This document shows positions 6,183 to 11,426 of a stretch of DNA of 11,426 bases, piece after piece. A model generated the notes under the pieces. It was not told where the DNA came from. It worked only from the letters and a program-made list of their open reading frames with translations, and made no database searches. The stretch covers positions 3,032-14,457 of the forward strand of contig DIMS01000036.1 in the NCBI GenBank assembly GCA_002425685.1. The letters are read 5' to 3'. This stretch comes from Synergistaceae bacterium UBA5560 (GTDB lineage: Bacteria; Synergistota; Synergistia; Synergistales; Aminiphilaceae). Position 1 is the first letter of the stretch, and each line of letters begins with the position of its first letter. A program made the position numbers and the translations under genes.

Positions 6183-7262
6183 GTGAACGTCACGGAACAT
6201 CCTTTCGGAGTTACCGGAAAAAACGAGGAGGTCACCCTCTACCTTCTGGAAGGGGGCGGGCTGGTTCTCTCGTGTCTCAATTACGGCGGGGCGGTGGTGG
6301 AGCTTCTCGCACCCGACCGGGAGGGCATGATGCAGAACGTCGTGCTCGGTTACGACGATCTCGCGGGGTACGAGAAAAATCCCAACTGGTTCGGAGTCCT
6401 CTGTGGACCCACGGCAGGGCGCATTTCCGGTGCATCCTTCTCGCTCGATGGAAACGTTTTTCCCCTCACTGCCAACGACGGTACCGCCTGTCTGCATGGC
6501 GGTGCCTGCGACTTCTCCCGTCGCCTCTGGCAGGGTGAGTCCTTTCGCGAAGCCCACAGGGTCGGGCTTCGTCTGTGCACCGTGAGTCCGGACGGAGAGG
6601 GCGGCTATCCGGGGAGAGTGCGGCTGTGCGTCACCTACACCCTCGACGACGAAGGGGTGTTCGCCATCGACTACGAGGGAGAGACGGACAGCCCGACACT
6701 CCTCGACCCGACCTTCCACGGGTATTTCAATCTCTCCGGAAACGGCACCGCCTCCGGCCTGGACCAGGAACTGCGCATCGACGCCGCGACGTTTCTCCCC
6801 CTTGATGCGCGCCATCTTCCGGAGCCGCCGTTGTCGGTGGAGGGAACGCCCTTCGACTTCCGGCGTTCCGTGTCGATCCGGAAAAACCTGGAGCGTCCGC
6901 ATCCCCAGATGGTACGCGGGAGGGGATACGACCATGCCTTTGTGTTGCGTGCTTCCGGCGAAGAATTCCCTTCTGCGCCCCAGGTGAGGCTGTGCGATCC
7001 GTCCTCGGGGCGAGTGCTCGAAATGACCACGTCGGAACCGTGCGTGGTGTTCTACTCGGGAGGGTGGATCGCCGAAGGAGAACGTCTTCGCGGAGGTACC
7101 GTGAGCGCTCCTCATGCGGGTGTTGCCCTGGAGGCGCAATGGTATCCCAATGCGGTGAACAGCCCCTTTCTTCCCCTTCGGGTTCTCCGTCCCGGAACGG
7201 TCTTCCGGAGCCGTACGGTCTATCGGTTCAGCGTTGTCCGAAGTTTTTCCCCGGAGGCGTGA
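6183..7262 (+). CDS. galM: Aldose 1-epimerase (mutarotase)
   Basis: GalM interconverts the alpha and beta anomers of galactose or glucose, feeding the alpha form to galactokinase. The 359-residue protein shows the family pattern: GRISGASFSLDG (80-91, R80), LHGG with H105, FHGYFNL with general acid H179, YDHAF with D250, and EAQWYPNA with general base E317. The open frame runs upstream into metX, but GTG 6183 is the only start codon near the family start, with AAGGAAG about 10 nt before it. It follows metX by 55 nt with only a weak 4-bp hairpin between, so it may be the last gene of the methionine transcript. It converges on galK with 85 nt between stops. Cytoplasmic; no signal peptide seen. 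Confidence 0.93.
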   Translation: MNVTEHPFGVTGKNEEVTLYLLEGGGLVLSCLNYGGAVVELLAPDREGMMQNVVLGYDDLAGYEKNPNWFGVLCGPTAGRISGASFSLDGNVFPLTANDGTACLHGGACDFSRRLWQGESFREAHRVGLRLCTVSPDGEGGYPGRVRLCVTYTLDDEGVFAIDYEGETDSPTLLDPTFHGYFNLSGNGTASGLDQELRIDAATFLPLDARHLPEPPLSVEGTPFDFRRSVSIRKNLERPHPQMVRGRGYDHAFVLRASGEEFPSAPQVRLCDPSSGRVLEMTTSEPCVVFYSGGWIAEGERLRGGTVSAPHAGVALEAQWYPNAVNSPFLPLRVLRPGTVFRSRTVYRFSVVRSFSPEA

Positions 7263-7347
7263 GACCTGGTGCAACGGTCCGGGGATGTTCTGCATCGAGA
7301 AAGGGTGTGCGGACACGGGGACATGATTTCTTCCGGTGCGACTTGGC

Positions 7348-8553
7348 TCAGGAAATGCGGCGGGCCCCCTCGCCCGCGGTGGTGCGCAGGAATGTGCATT
7401 CCCTGCCGGTGAAGCCCAGGTAGCTTTTCCCCACAGCCTCCACGAACTCCTCGTATCCGCTGCGTTCCACCAGGGCGATGGCGCACCCGCCGAAACCACC
7501 GCCGGTCATTCGGGCTCCGAGACACGACCATTGCTGCCACGCCGATTCCACAAGGCAGTCCAGATCACGTCCCGTGACATCGTAATCGAACTGCAGGGAG
7601 AGGTGCGAGGCGTTGAGAAGCGCGCCGAAGCTGCGTAGCCGCTCCGTCCCGCCGGACTCGTTCCGGCGCAGCAGTCGCACTGCGGCGATGGTTCGGCGGT
7701 TTTCCAGGACCGCGTGGCGGGCCCGGCGGCGGCAGACCGGATCTTCGATTGCCGAAGACCAGTCCTCGAACGTTGCCTCGTCCAGTTCTCCAAGACTCCC
7801 CACGGCGAGCCCGGCGTTTCGGAGTGACTGCAGTGCCCGTTCGCATTCCTCCCGGCGCTCGTTGTACTTGGATCCCGCCAGTTCCCGCGGCGCGTTGGAG
7901 TTCATGATGACGAGATCGCAGTCGCCGAGATCGAGCGGCACCTCCTCGTGGTGGAGTGTCGCGCAGTCCAGGAAGAGCGCCGTGTCGGCCCTGCCCAGGG
8001 CAATGGCGAACTGATCCATGATGCCCGACTGCACGCCGATGAAGCGGTTCTCCGTTTCCTTTCCCAGAAGCGCCATGCGGATCCGCCCCGTCTGGTTCTC
8101 CAGGCCGAGCCCGAAGAGGCCGGAGAGCATCGTCGCCGTGGCCAGCTCGATGGATGCGGAGGACGAGAGCCCCGCTCCGGTGGGAAGATCCCCCAGATAG
8201 ACCGCGTCGAACCCCCGGTCCACGGGAAAGCCCGCGTCCCGGAAAATACGCACCACACCCTTGGGATAGTTCGCCCAGTCCGAGCCCGGACTCCGCTCTA
8301 TGCAATCCATGGAACATGTCGCGATGCCCCGGTGGGGGACATTGCCGGAGTAGAGCCGGAGCGTCCGGTCGTGCCGCAGCCGTGCCGCCATCCATGTTCC
8401 CGGCGTGATGGCACAGGGAAAGACATGTCCTCCGTTGTAATCCGTGTGTTCTCCGATGAGGTTGACGCGCCCCGGGGCGAAGGTGACGAACATCTCGTCC
8501 GTGTCGCCGCCGAAGATCTCCTTGAAGAGTGCGCGGATTGCCTTTCCTGTCAT
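7348..8553 (-). CDS. galK: Galactokinase (GHMP kinase)
   Basis: GalK phosphorylates alpha-D-galactose with ATP to galactose 1-phosphate. The 401-residue minus-strand protein carries the galactokinase signature GRVNLIGEHTDYNGG (28-42), the GHMP ATP-binding loop GAGLSSSAS (126-134), the segment GVQSGIMDQFA with catalytic base D180, and the C-terminal glycine motif TGGGFGGCAI (350-359). Arg29 lies in the signature where the family has an active-site Arg. The start is firm: on the minus strand GGAGGT (complement of 8559-8564) sits 5 nt before the ATG at 8553. It converges with galM, and no galT or galE is visible, so the Leloir pathway is incomplete in this window. Neither convergent gene has an obvious terminator in the 85-nt gap. 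Other GHMP kinases are unlikely given the exact signature. Confidence 0.96.
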   Translation of the reverse strand: MTGKAIRALFKEIFGGDTDEMFVTFAPGRVNLIGEHTDYNGGHVFPCAITPGTWMAARLRHDRTLRLYSGNVPHRGIATCSMDCIERSPGSDWANYPKGVVRIFRDAGFPVDRGFDAVYLGDLPTGAGLSSSASIELATATMLSGLFGLGLENQTGRIRMALLGKETENRFIGVQSGIMDQFAIALGRADTALFLDCATLHHEEVPLDLGDCDLVIMNSNAPRELAGSKYNERREECERALQSLRNAGLAVGSLGELDEATFEDWSSAIEDPVCRRRARHAVLENRRTIAAVRLLRRNESGGTERLRSFGALLNASHLSLQFDYDVTGRDLDCLVESAWQQWSCLGARMTGGGFGGCAIALVERSGYEEFVEAVGKSYLGFTGRECTFLRTTAGEGARRIS

Positions 8554-8580
8554 GACCGACCTCCAGAGGATGATGTTTTT

Positions 8581-8604
8581 GGAGAACGGAAGGTTCTCCT
8601 TTTT
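8581..8604 (+). terminator. Terminator-like hairpin just upstream of galK
   Basis: GGAGAAC (8581-8587) and GTTCTCC (8593-8599) pair perfectly around a GGAAG loop and are followed by five T's (8600-8604), the form of an intrinsic terminator on the plus strand. No plus-strand gene ends nearby; the nearest is galM, 1.3 kb upstream across the antisense galK. On the minus strand the same hairpin would lie in the galK leader, 27 nt before the start codon, followed by A's, and could act as a 5' stabiliser instead. Confidence 0.5.
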
Positions 8605-8882
8605 CCGGAGTGCTTCGTTCCCGCCACGTCCGATCGCTCTCTCCCCGTTTTTCAGTGGAGGCTACGCTCCAAACGTAATGGCTTCCAGAAGCAAAGACAA
8701 CAGGCAAACGGCTCGGAAGAAGATGTCCTCCGCTGGAAATGGGACTGCCACACGCCGGACCCGACGAAGAAGTGGCTTACACGAGCTCCCCTCAATCTTA
8801 GCGCAAAGGAACGGAAAATGTTTCTCTCCGGCCTGTGGTCAGGCAAACACGGGCGGGTCCCATGCTTCCTGCTCTGTTACGC

Positions 8883-8911
8883 TTGACGTGGCACTTGAGG
8901 GTTGATAAATT
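8883..8911 (+). promoter_or_regulatory. Candidate sigma70 promoter of TRAP operon
   Basis: TTGACG (8883-8888; 5 of 6 to consensus) and TAAATT (8906-8911; 4 of 6) are spaced by 17 bp at the edge of the AT-rich patch. Transcription would start near 8918, leaving a leader of about 170 nt before the leader ORF. A second, weaker option is TTGCGT (8952-8957), 16 bp, TAAACT (8974-8979) with an extended TGG before the -10. Confidence 0.4.
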
Positions 8912-8913
8912 CG

Positions 8914-8933
8914 TAGCGTTAAATAAATAGCGT
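8914..8933 (+). repeat. TAGCGT direct repeat near the TRAP promoter
   Basis: TAGCGT occurs at 8914-8919 and again at 8928-8933, 14 bp apart, either side of TTAAATAAA-type AT-rich sequence. It lies just downstream of the proposed sigma70 -10 box and upstream of the sigma54-like site. It may be a tandem operator half-site pair, but a 6-mer repeat can arise by chance. Confidence 0.3.
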
Positions 8934-8940
8934 GTTGTGG

Positions 8941-8956
8941 AGGCAAGTGGCTTGCG
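8941..8956 (+). promoter_or_regulatory. Candidate sigma54 (-24/-12) promoter of TRAP operon
   Basis: The sequence AGGCAAGTGGCTTGCG matches the sigma54 consensus TGGCACGNNNNTTGCA at nine of twelve defined positions. The key GG (8942-8943) and GC (8954-8955) are exactly 10 bp apart. A start about 12 nt downstream, near 8967, would suit the leader ORF. Sigma54 with a DctD-like activator is known to drive some C4-dicarboxylate uptake genes. No activator gene is in the window, so this remains an inference from the motif. Confidence 0.4.
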
Positions 8957-9088
8957 TCGACCGGGTACGGTGGTAAACTGGAGACAGATCATGTTCCGTT
9001 CGCTGTTTTTCTTCAGACGGACAGGTCGCTTTCTTTCCAGGGGGTCACGGTTCAGGCCGCACGATCACGATAAAGGTGGAGGTGGTGA

Positions 9089-9148
9089 ATGCAAGGTGAA
9101 AACTGCCACAAAAACCCGATCAAGCTAATTCGAAGGGAGATGAAGTGA
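9089..9148 (+). CDS. Putative 19-residue leader peptide in phase with dctP
   Basis: A 20-codon ORF (MQGENCHKNPIKLIRREMK, stop TGA 9146-9148) has the best ribosome binding site of the region: GGAGGTGGTGA at 9078-9088, with 5 nt between GGAGGT and the ATG. It ends exactly where the dctP GTG begins (TGAGTG) and is in the same reading frame, so a single TGA separates the two. The dctP ribosome binding site AAGGGAG (9133-9139) lies inside its coding sequence, so ribosomes translating it would cover and then release that site. Likely roles are translational coupling or reinitiation onto dctP. Less likely options are TGA readthrough giving a longer signal peptide, or a mis-annotated dctP start with a sequence error. 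No homologue is recognised. Confidence 0.5.
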   Translation: MQGENCHKNPIKLIRREMK

Positions 9149-10207
9149 GTGAAGAACAAGAAAATGCTCGTGCTGGGAATGATAGCGGTGCTTCTTCTGG
9201 GCCTGCTGGTCGCCGGTAATCCAGCGGTGGCTGCGGAGAAGGAAATAAAGTGGAAATTCCAGAGCCATCACACTCCGGGCTCCCTTGCGGTCGAGAAGGC
9301 AATCAAGCCCTTTATCGAGAGGGTGGAGAAAATGTCCGGAGGCAGGCTGAAGATCAGCCTGCACTACGCCGGAGAACTTGTTGATTATGCGGAAGTGGAT
9401 GCGGCGCTCCAGGGGAACATGATCCAGATAGCGAATACCAGCTCGTTGTTCTTCCGGGGAGCTCTTCCCATGGGCTGGGTGTCCGCGCCCAATATGCCCC
9501 CCTTCATTACCCGGACCAATGACGAATTCAACGAACTCTTCCATCATAGAGGAATCGACACATTAGTAGGAGAAGCGCTGGCGGATCGAGGTATTAAATT
9601 CCTCGGCAGCCATAGCGTGGGCAACACCTACTTCTGGAGCAAGAAACCGATCAAATCCCTGGAAGATCTGAAGGGGTTCAAGGTGAGGTTCTTCGGGTCC
9701 ATGTCGGATTTCGTGGAACACTTCGGAGCTTCTCCGGTCATGCTTCCGCACCCGGAGACCTACATGGCTATCGCCACAGGAACCCTCGACGGCAGCGGTA
9801 CCGCATGGTGGCTCTATCGGGACCTCAAGCTCTACGAGGTGTGCCCGTATTTCATCGGCCCTGCCCTGCAGGTTCCCCAGGGGATGGAACTTTGGGCGTC
9901 CAAGGCGGCATGGGATGCCCTGCCGGAAGATCTCCAGATGATCGTCGAGACGGCGGCGCAAGCCTTCAACACGGATTATATGGACGCCGTCACCATGGAA
10001 GAGCGTGAGATGTTCAATAAATCCTTCAAGGAGTGGGGCACTACGTACATCGAATTCAGTGACGAGGACGTGAAGAGAATCGTCACTGAATTCTCCCTGC
10101 CCTACCTGGACAAGGTCGCTGCCGAGCAGGGGCCGAAGGATGCGAGAGTTGTCAAGGCGGTCGAGATCATCAAACAGTTCATGAAGGATTACGGATACAT
10201 AGAATAA
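9149..10207 (+). CDS. dctP: TRAP transporter substrate-binding protein, DctP family
   Basis: This periplasmic receptor captures an organic acid and delivers it to the DctQM membrane unit. The 352-residue precursor begins with a signal peptide: KNKK, a hydrophobic core at about 6-22, and a signal-peptidase site near AVA-AE at 27-30. The mature part opens with KWKFQSHHTPGS, followed by DctP-family landmarks: LKGFKVRFFG with R180, where the family has the carboxylate-binding arginine, LPHPETY (199-205) and IATGTLDGSGTAW (208-220). The substrate cannot be told from sequence; carboxylates such as C4-dicarboxylates or 2-oxoacids are typical. GTG 9149 is preceded by AAGGGAG at 9 nt; ATG 9164 lacks such a site and would remove the basic residues. 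A strong terminator follows, so dctP may be made in excess over dctQM. Confidence 0.93.
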   Translation: MKNKKMLVLGMIAVLLLGLLVAGNPAVAAEKEIKWKFQSHHTPGSLAVEKAIKPFIERVEKMSGGRLKISLHYAGELVDYAEVDAALQGNMIQIANTSSLFFRGALPMGWVSAPNMPPFITRTNDEFNELFHHRGIDTLVGEALADRGIKFLGSHSVGNTYFWSKKPIKSLEDLKGFKVRFFGSMSDFVEHFGASPVMLPHPETYMAIATGTLDGSGTAWWLYRDLKLYEVCPYFIGPALQVPQGMELWASKAAWDALPEDLQMIVETAAQAFNTDYMDAVTMEEREMFNKSFKEWGTTYIEFSDEDVKRIVTEFSLPYLDKVAAEQGPKDARVVKAVEIIKQFMKDYGYIE

Positions 10208-10223
10208 ACGAACGCGAGAGGCG

Positions 10224-10256
10224 CCCCCCTTCTCTTCCAAGGGGAGGGGGGTTTTT
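10224..10256 (+). terminator. Intrinsic terminator between dctP and dctQ
   Basis: A C-rich arm (10224-10234) pairs with a G-rich arm (10241-10251) over 11 bp, with two G-U pairs and a TTCCAA loop, and is followed by five T's (10252-10256). It lies 17 nt after the dctP stop, inside the TRAP operon. Partial termination here would raise the level of the binding protein relative to the membrane subunits. Confidence 0.9.
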
Positions 10257-10298
10257 ACAGGTTTTAGCGACGGATGTTTTTCGACGAGGTGATGGGAA

Positions 10299-10844
10299 GT
10301 GCGATTTTTACTTGGCTTTATCGGATTTGTGGATACCATGAATGACCGAATGGGGAAAATCGTCAGTTTTCTCGTCTATCCGGTCATGCTCGTATTGGTG
10401 TACGAAGTGGTCATGAGGTATGCCTTCAACAGGCCGACCATCTGGGCCCATGAGACGTCCTGCATGCTCTATGGGGCGCACTTCGTGCTTGGAGGAGCCT
10501 ATGCACTGCGGCACGATGCGTTCGTCAACGTCGAGGTGTTCTATATGAAGTTTTCCAGACGCACGCAGGCGATCGTCGACCTTGCCACCTGGACGATGTT
10601 CTATATCTTCGTGGGCGTCATGCTCTGGAAAAGCCTTCCCTGGGCCTGGACAAGCTTTTCTGTGAAGGAATTCTCCAACAGCACCTGGGGGCCTGCAGTC
10701 TGGCCGGTCAAGTGGACCATCCCCTTTGCGGCCTTTTTCATGTTGCTCCAGGGAATGACAAAGACGATCAAGGACAGCTATCTGGCCGTTACCGGACGCG
10801 AACTCGTGCCGGTGGCGGACACCGAAGATGCTGTCAGAAGCTGA
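10299..10844 (+). CDS. dctQ: TRAP transporter small membrane subunit, DctQ family
   Basis: DctQ is the small integral membrane subunit that works with DctM in TRAP uptake. The 181-residue protein has four predicted membrane segments, about 20-40, 52-70, 91-112 and 136-154, the usual number. The family-typical segment MRYAFNRPTIWAHE (39-52) follows the first helix. GTG 10299 is chosen because GAGGTGAT (10286-10293) lies a suitable distance upstream; ATG 10338 would trim 13 residues and has no clear site. A short out-of-phase ATG ORF starts at 10292 and is unlikely to be used. The gene follows the dctP terminator by 42 nt, and its stop is 9 nt before dctM. Confidence 0.92.
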   Translation: MRFLLGFIGFVDTMNDRMGKIVSFLVYPVMLVLVYEVVMRYAFNRPTIWAHETSCMLYGAHFVLGGAYALRHDAFVNVEVFYMKFSRRTQAIVDLATWTMFYIFVGVMLWKSLPWAWTSFSVKEFSNSTWGPAVWPVKWTIPFAAFFMLLQGMTKTIKDSYLAVTGRELVPVADTEDAVRS

Positions 10845-10853
10845 GGTGCTTCC

Positions 10854-11426
10854 ATGGACATAGGGGTCATTTCGATTCTCCTTTTCGGCAGCATGTTCCT
10901 TCTGTTGGCCTCGGGCCTTCCCGTCGCCTTCGTTCTTGGCGGACTGGCTACGGTCTTTACCGCGATCTTCTGGGGTCCCGAGTCTCTCTTCATCATCGTC
11001 GCCAGGACGTATTCCATGATGTCCACCACGACCTTGGTTGCCGCGCCTCTTTTCGTCCTCATGGCAACCGTGCTGGAGCGTTCCGGCGTAGCGGAGGACC
11101 TGTTCGAGATGATGTACCGGTGGTCGGGGGGTGTCAAGGGAGGACTGGCGGTCGGTACGGTCTTTGCCTGTACGCTCATCGCCGCCATGTCCGGCATCGC
11201 CTCCACGGGAGTGGTGGTGATGGGCGTCATGGCTCTTCCCGCCATGCTCAAACGCGGCTACGACAAGAGAATTGCCACGGGCTGCATTCTGGCCGGAGGA
11301 GTTCTGGGGCCCCTCATTCCCCCAAGTATCGCGTTGGTGCTTTACGGAACGATTGCCCAGGTCTCCATCGGTGGCCTCTTCGCCGGAGGAATGGGAGCCG
11401 GAATGCTGTGCTCGCTGCTGATCATC
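10854..11426 (+). CDS. dctM: TRAP transporter large permease, DctM family, 3' end missing
   Basis: DctM is the large permease that carries substrate across the inner membrane using a sodium or proton gradient. From ATG 10854 the frame stays open to the end of the window, giving 191 of an expected 420-440 residues. GAGGT at 10843-10847 overlaps the dctQ stop and lies 6 nt before the ATG. Family landmarks are APLFVLMATVLERSG (64-78), GGLAVGTVFACTLIAAMSG (96-114), LKRGYDKR (132-139) and GGVLGPLIPPS (148-158), among several hydrophobic helices. Separate DctQ and DctM show that the system is not a QM fusion. The N-terminal half looks intact; nothing can be said of the rest. Confidence 0.95.
   Translation, partial: MDIGVISILLFGSMFLLLASGLPVAFVLGGLATVFTAIFWGPESLFIIVARTYSMMSTTTLVAAPLFVLMATVLERSGVAEDLFEMMYRWSGGVKGGLAVGTVFACTLIAAMSGIASTGVVVMGVMALPAMLKRGYDKRIATGCILAGGVLGPLIPPSIALVLYGTIAQVSIGGLFAGGMGAGMLCSLLII

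Larger units (their letters stand above)
8554..9088. other. Divergent control region between galK and the TRAP operon
   Basis: This 535-nt stretch has no supportable gene apart from the leader ORF that begins at 9089; the ORFs that cross it have no family features. From left to right it holds the galK ribosome binding site (8559-8564), a terminator-like hairpin (8581-8604), about 270 nt in which I see only small dyads such as GCCTG-TGGT-CAGGC (8831-8844) and a 9-mer CAGGCAAAC repeated at 8701 and 8840, then an AT-rich patch (about 8903-8930) with promoter candidates, and finally a leader of about 120-170 nt. No clear galK promoter could be picked on the minus strand; TTGTCT at 8700-8695 with TACGTT at 8677-8672 is a weak possibility. 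Confidence 0.55.

Noticed and set aside
8640..8880. tRNA, transposase remnant or CRISPR in the galK-TRAP gap
   Set aside because: I saw no cloverleaf with a T-loop, no repeat-spacer pattern and no recognisable coding remnant, only small dyads and a 9-mer direct repeat.
8889..8905. TGGCAC ... TTGA as a sigma54 promoter
   Set aside because: The two elements are 2 bp too far apart for sigma54; the site at 8941-8956 has the right spacing.
8937..9128. 63-codon plus-strand ORF upstream of dctP
   Set aside because: It has no good ribosome binding site, overlaps promoter-like sequence and the leader ORF, and its composition (Arg/Phe/Lys) resembles no known protein.
9140..9148. ATG AAG TGA mini-ORF just before dctP
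   Set aside because: The purine-rich site touches the ATG with no spacer, so it cannot be used; these codons are better read as the end of the 19-residue leader ORF.
10778..11251. 157-codon minus-strand ORF opposite dctQ and dctM
   Set aside because: It is the antisense of a clear DctM N-terminal domain and is low in complexity.

Overview
The window reads as a GC-rich bacterial chromosome segment of conserved metabolic and transport genes, with no phage, insertion sequence, CRISPR or tRNA visible. Gene content suggests an anaerobic, amino-acid-using bacterium: a cobalamin methionine synthase without its activation domain, and a TRAP uptake system. A Synergistota-type organism is my best guess. 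This is inference from gene style only and has not been tested by any search.

Layout. (1) 1-391: the 3' part of rplL (ribosomal protein L7/L12) and a strong intrinsic terminator. (2) 392-728: a non-coding leader with several inverted repeats and a candidate promoter. (3) 729-6127: a tightly packed plus-strand methionine operon, metH-like / metF / amidohydrolase / metX. Its junctions are a 1-nt gap, a 4-nt overlap and a 1-nt overlap. (4) 6183-7262: galM (aldose 1-epimerase), same strand, 55 nt after metX. (5) 7348-8553: galK (galactokinase) on the minus strand, convergent with galM. (6) 8554-9088: a 535-nt control region containing a terminator-like hairpin, sigma70-like and sigma54-like promoter candidates and a short direct repeat. 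(7) 9089-11426: a 19-codon leader ORF with an excellent ribosome binding site, then dctP, an internal terminator, dctQ and the 5' part of dctM, together a TRAP transporter.

How the genes fit together. MetX activates homoserine as an O-acyl ester. A sulfhydrylase, not in the window, would make homocysteine. MetF makes 5-methyl-tetrahydrofolate, and the MetH-like protein moves that methyl through cobalamin to homocysteine. The amidohydrolase is translationally embedded between MetF and MetX, has an intact metal-site pattern, and has no obvious role in that pathway. GalM and GalK are the first two steps of galactose use, but galT and galE are not here. The TRAP genes encode a sodium- or proton-coupled organic-acid importer of unknown substrate.

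Most worth following up: the methionine-operon amidohydrolase; the leader ORF lying in the same frame as dctP and separated from it by a single TGA; the dyad over the metH promoter in place of a recognisable SAM, B12 or T-box element; and the possibility that galM transcripts run antisense through galK.
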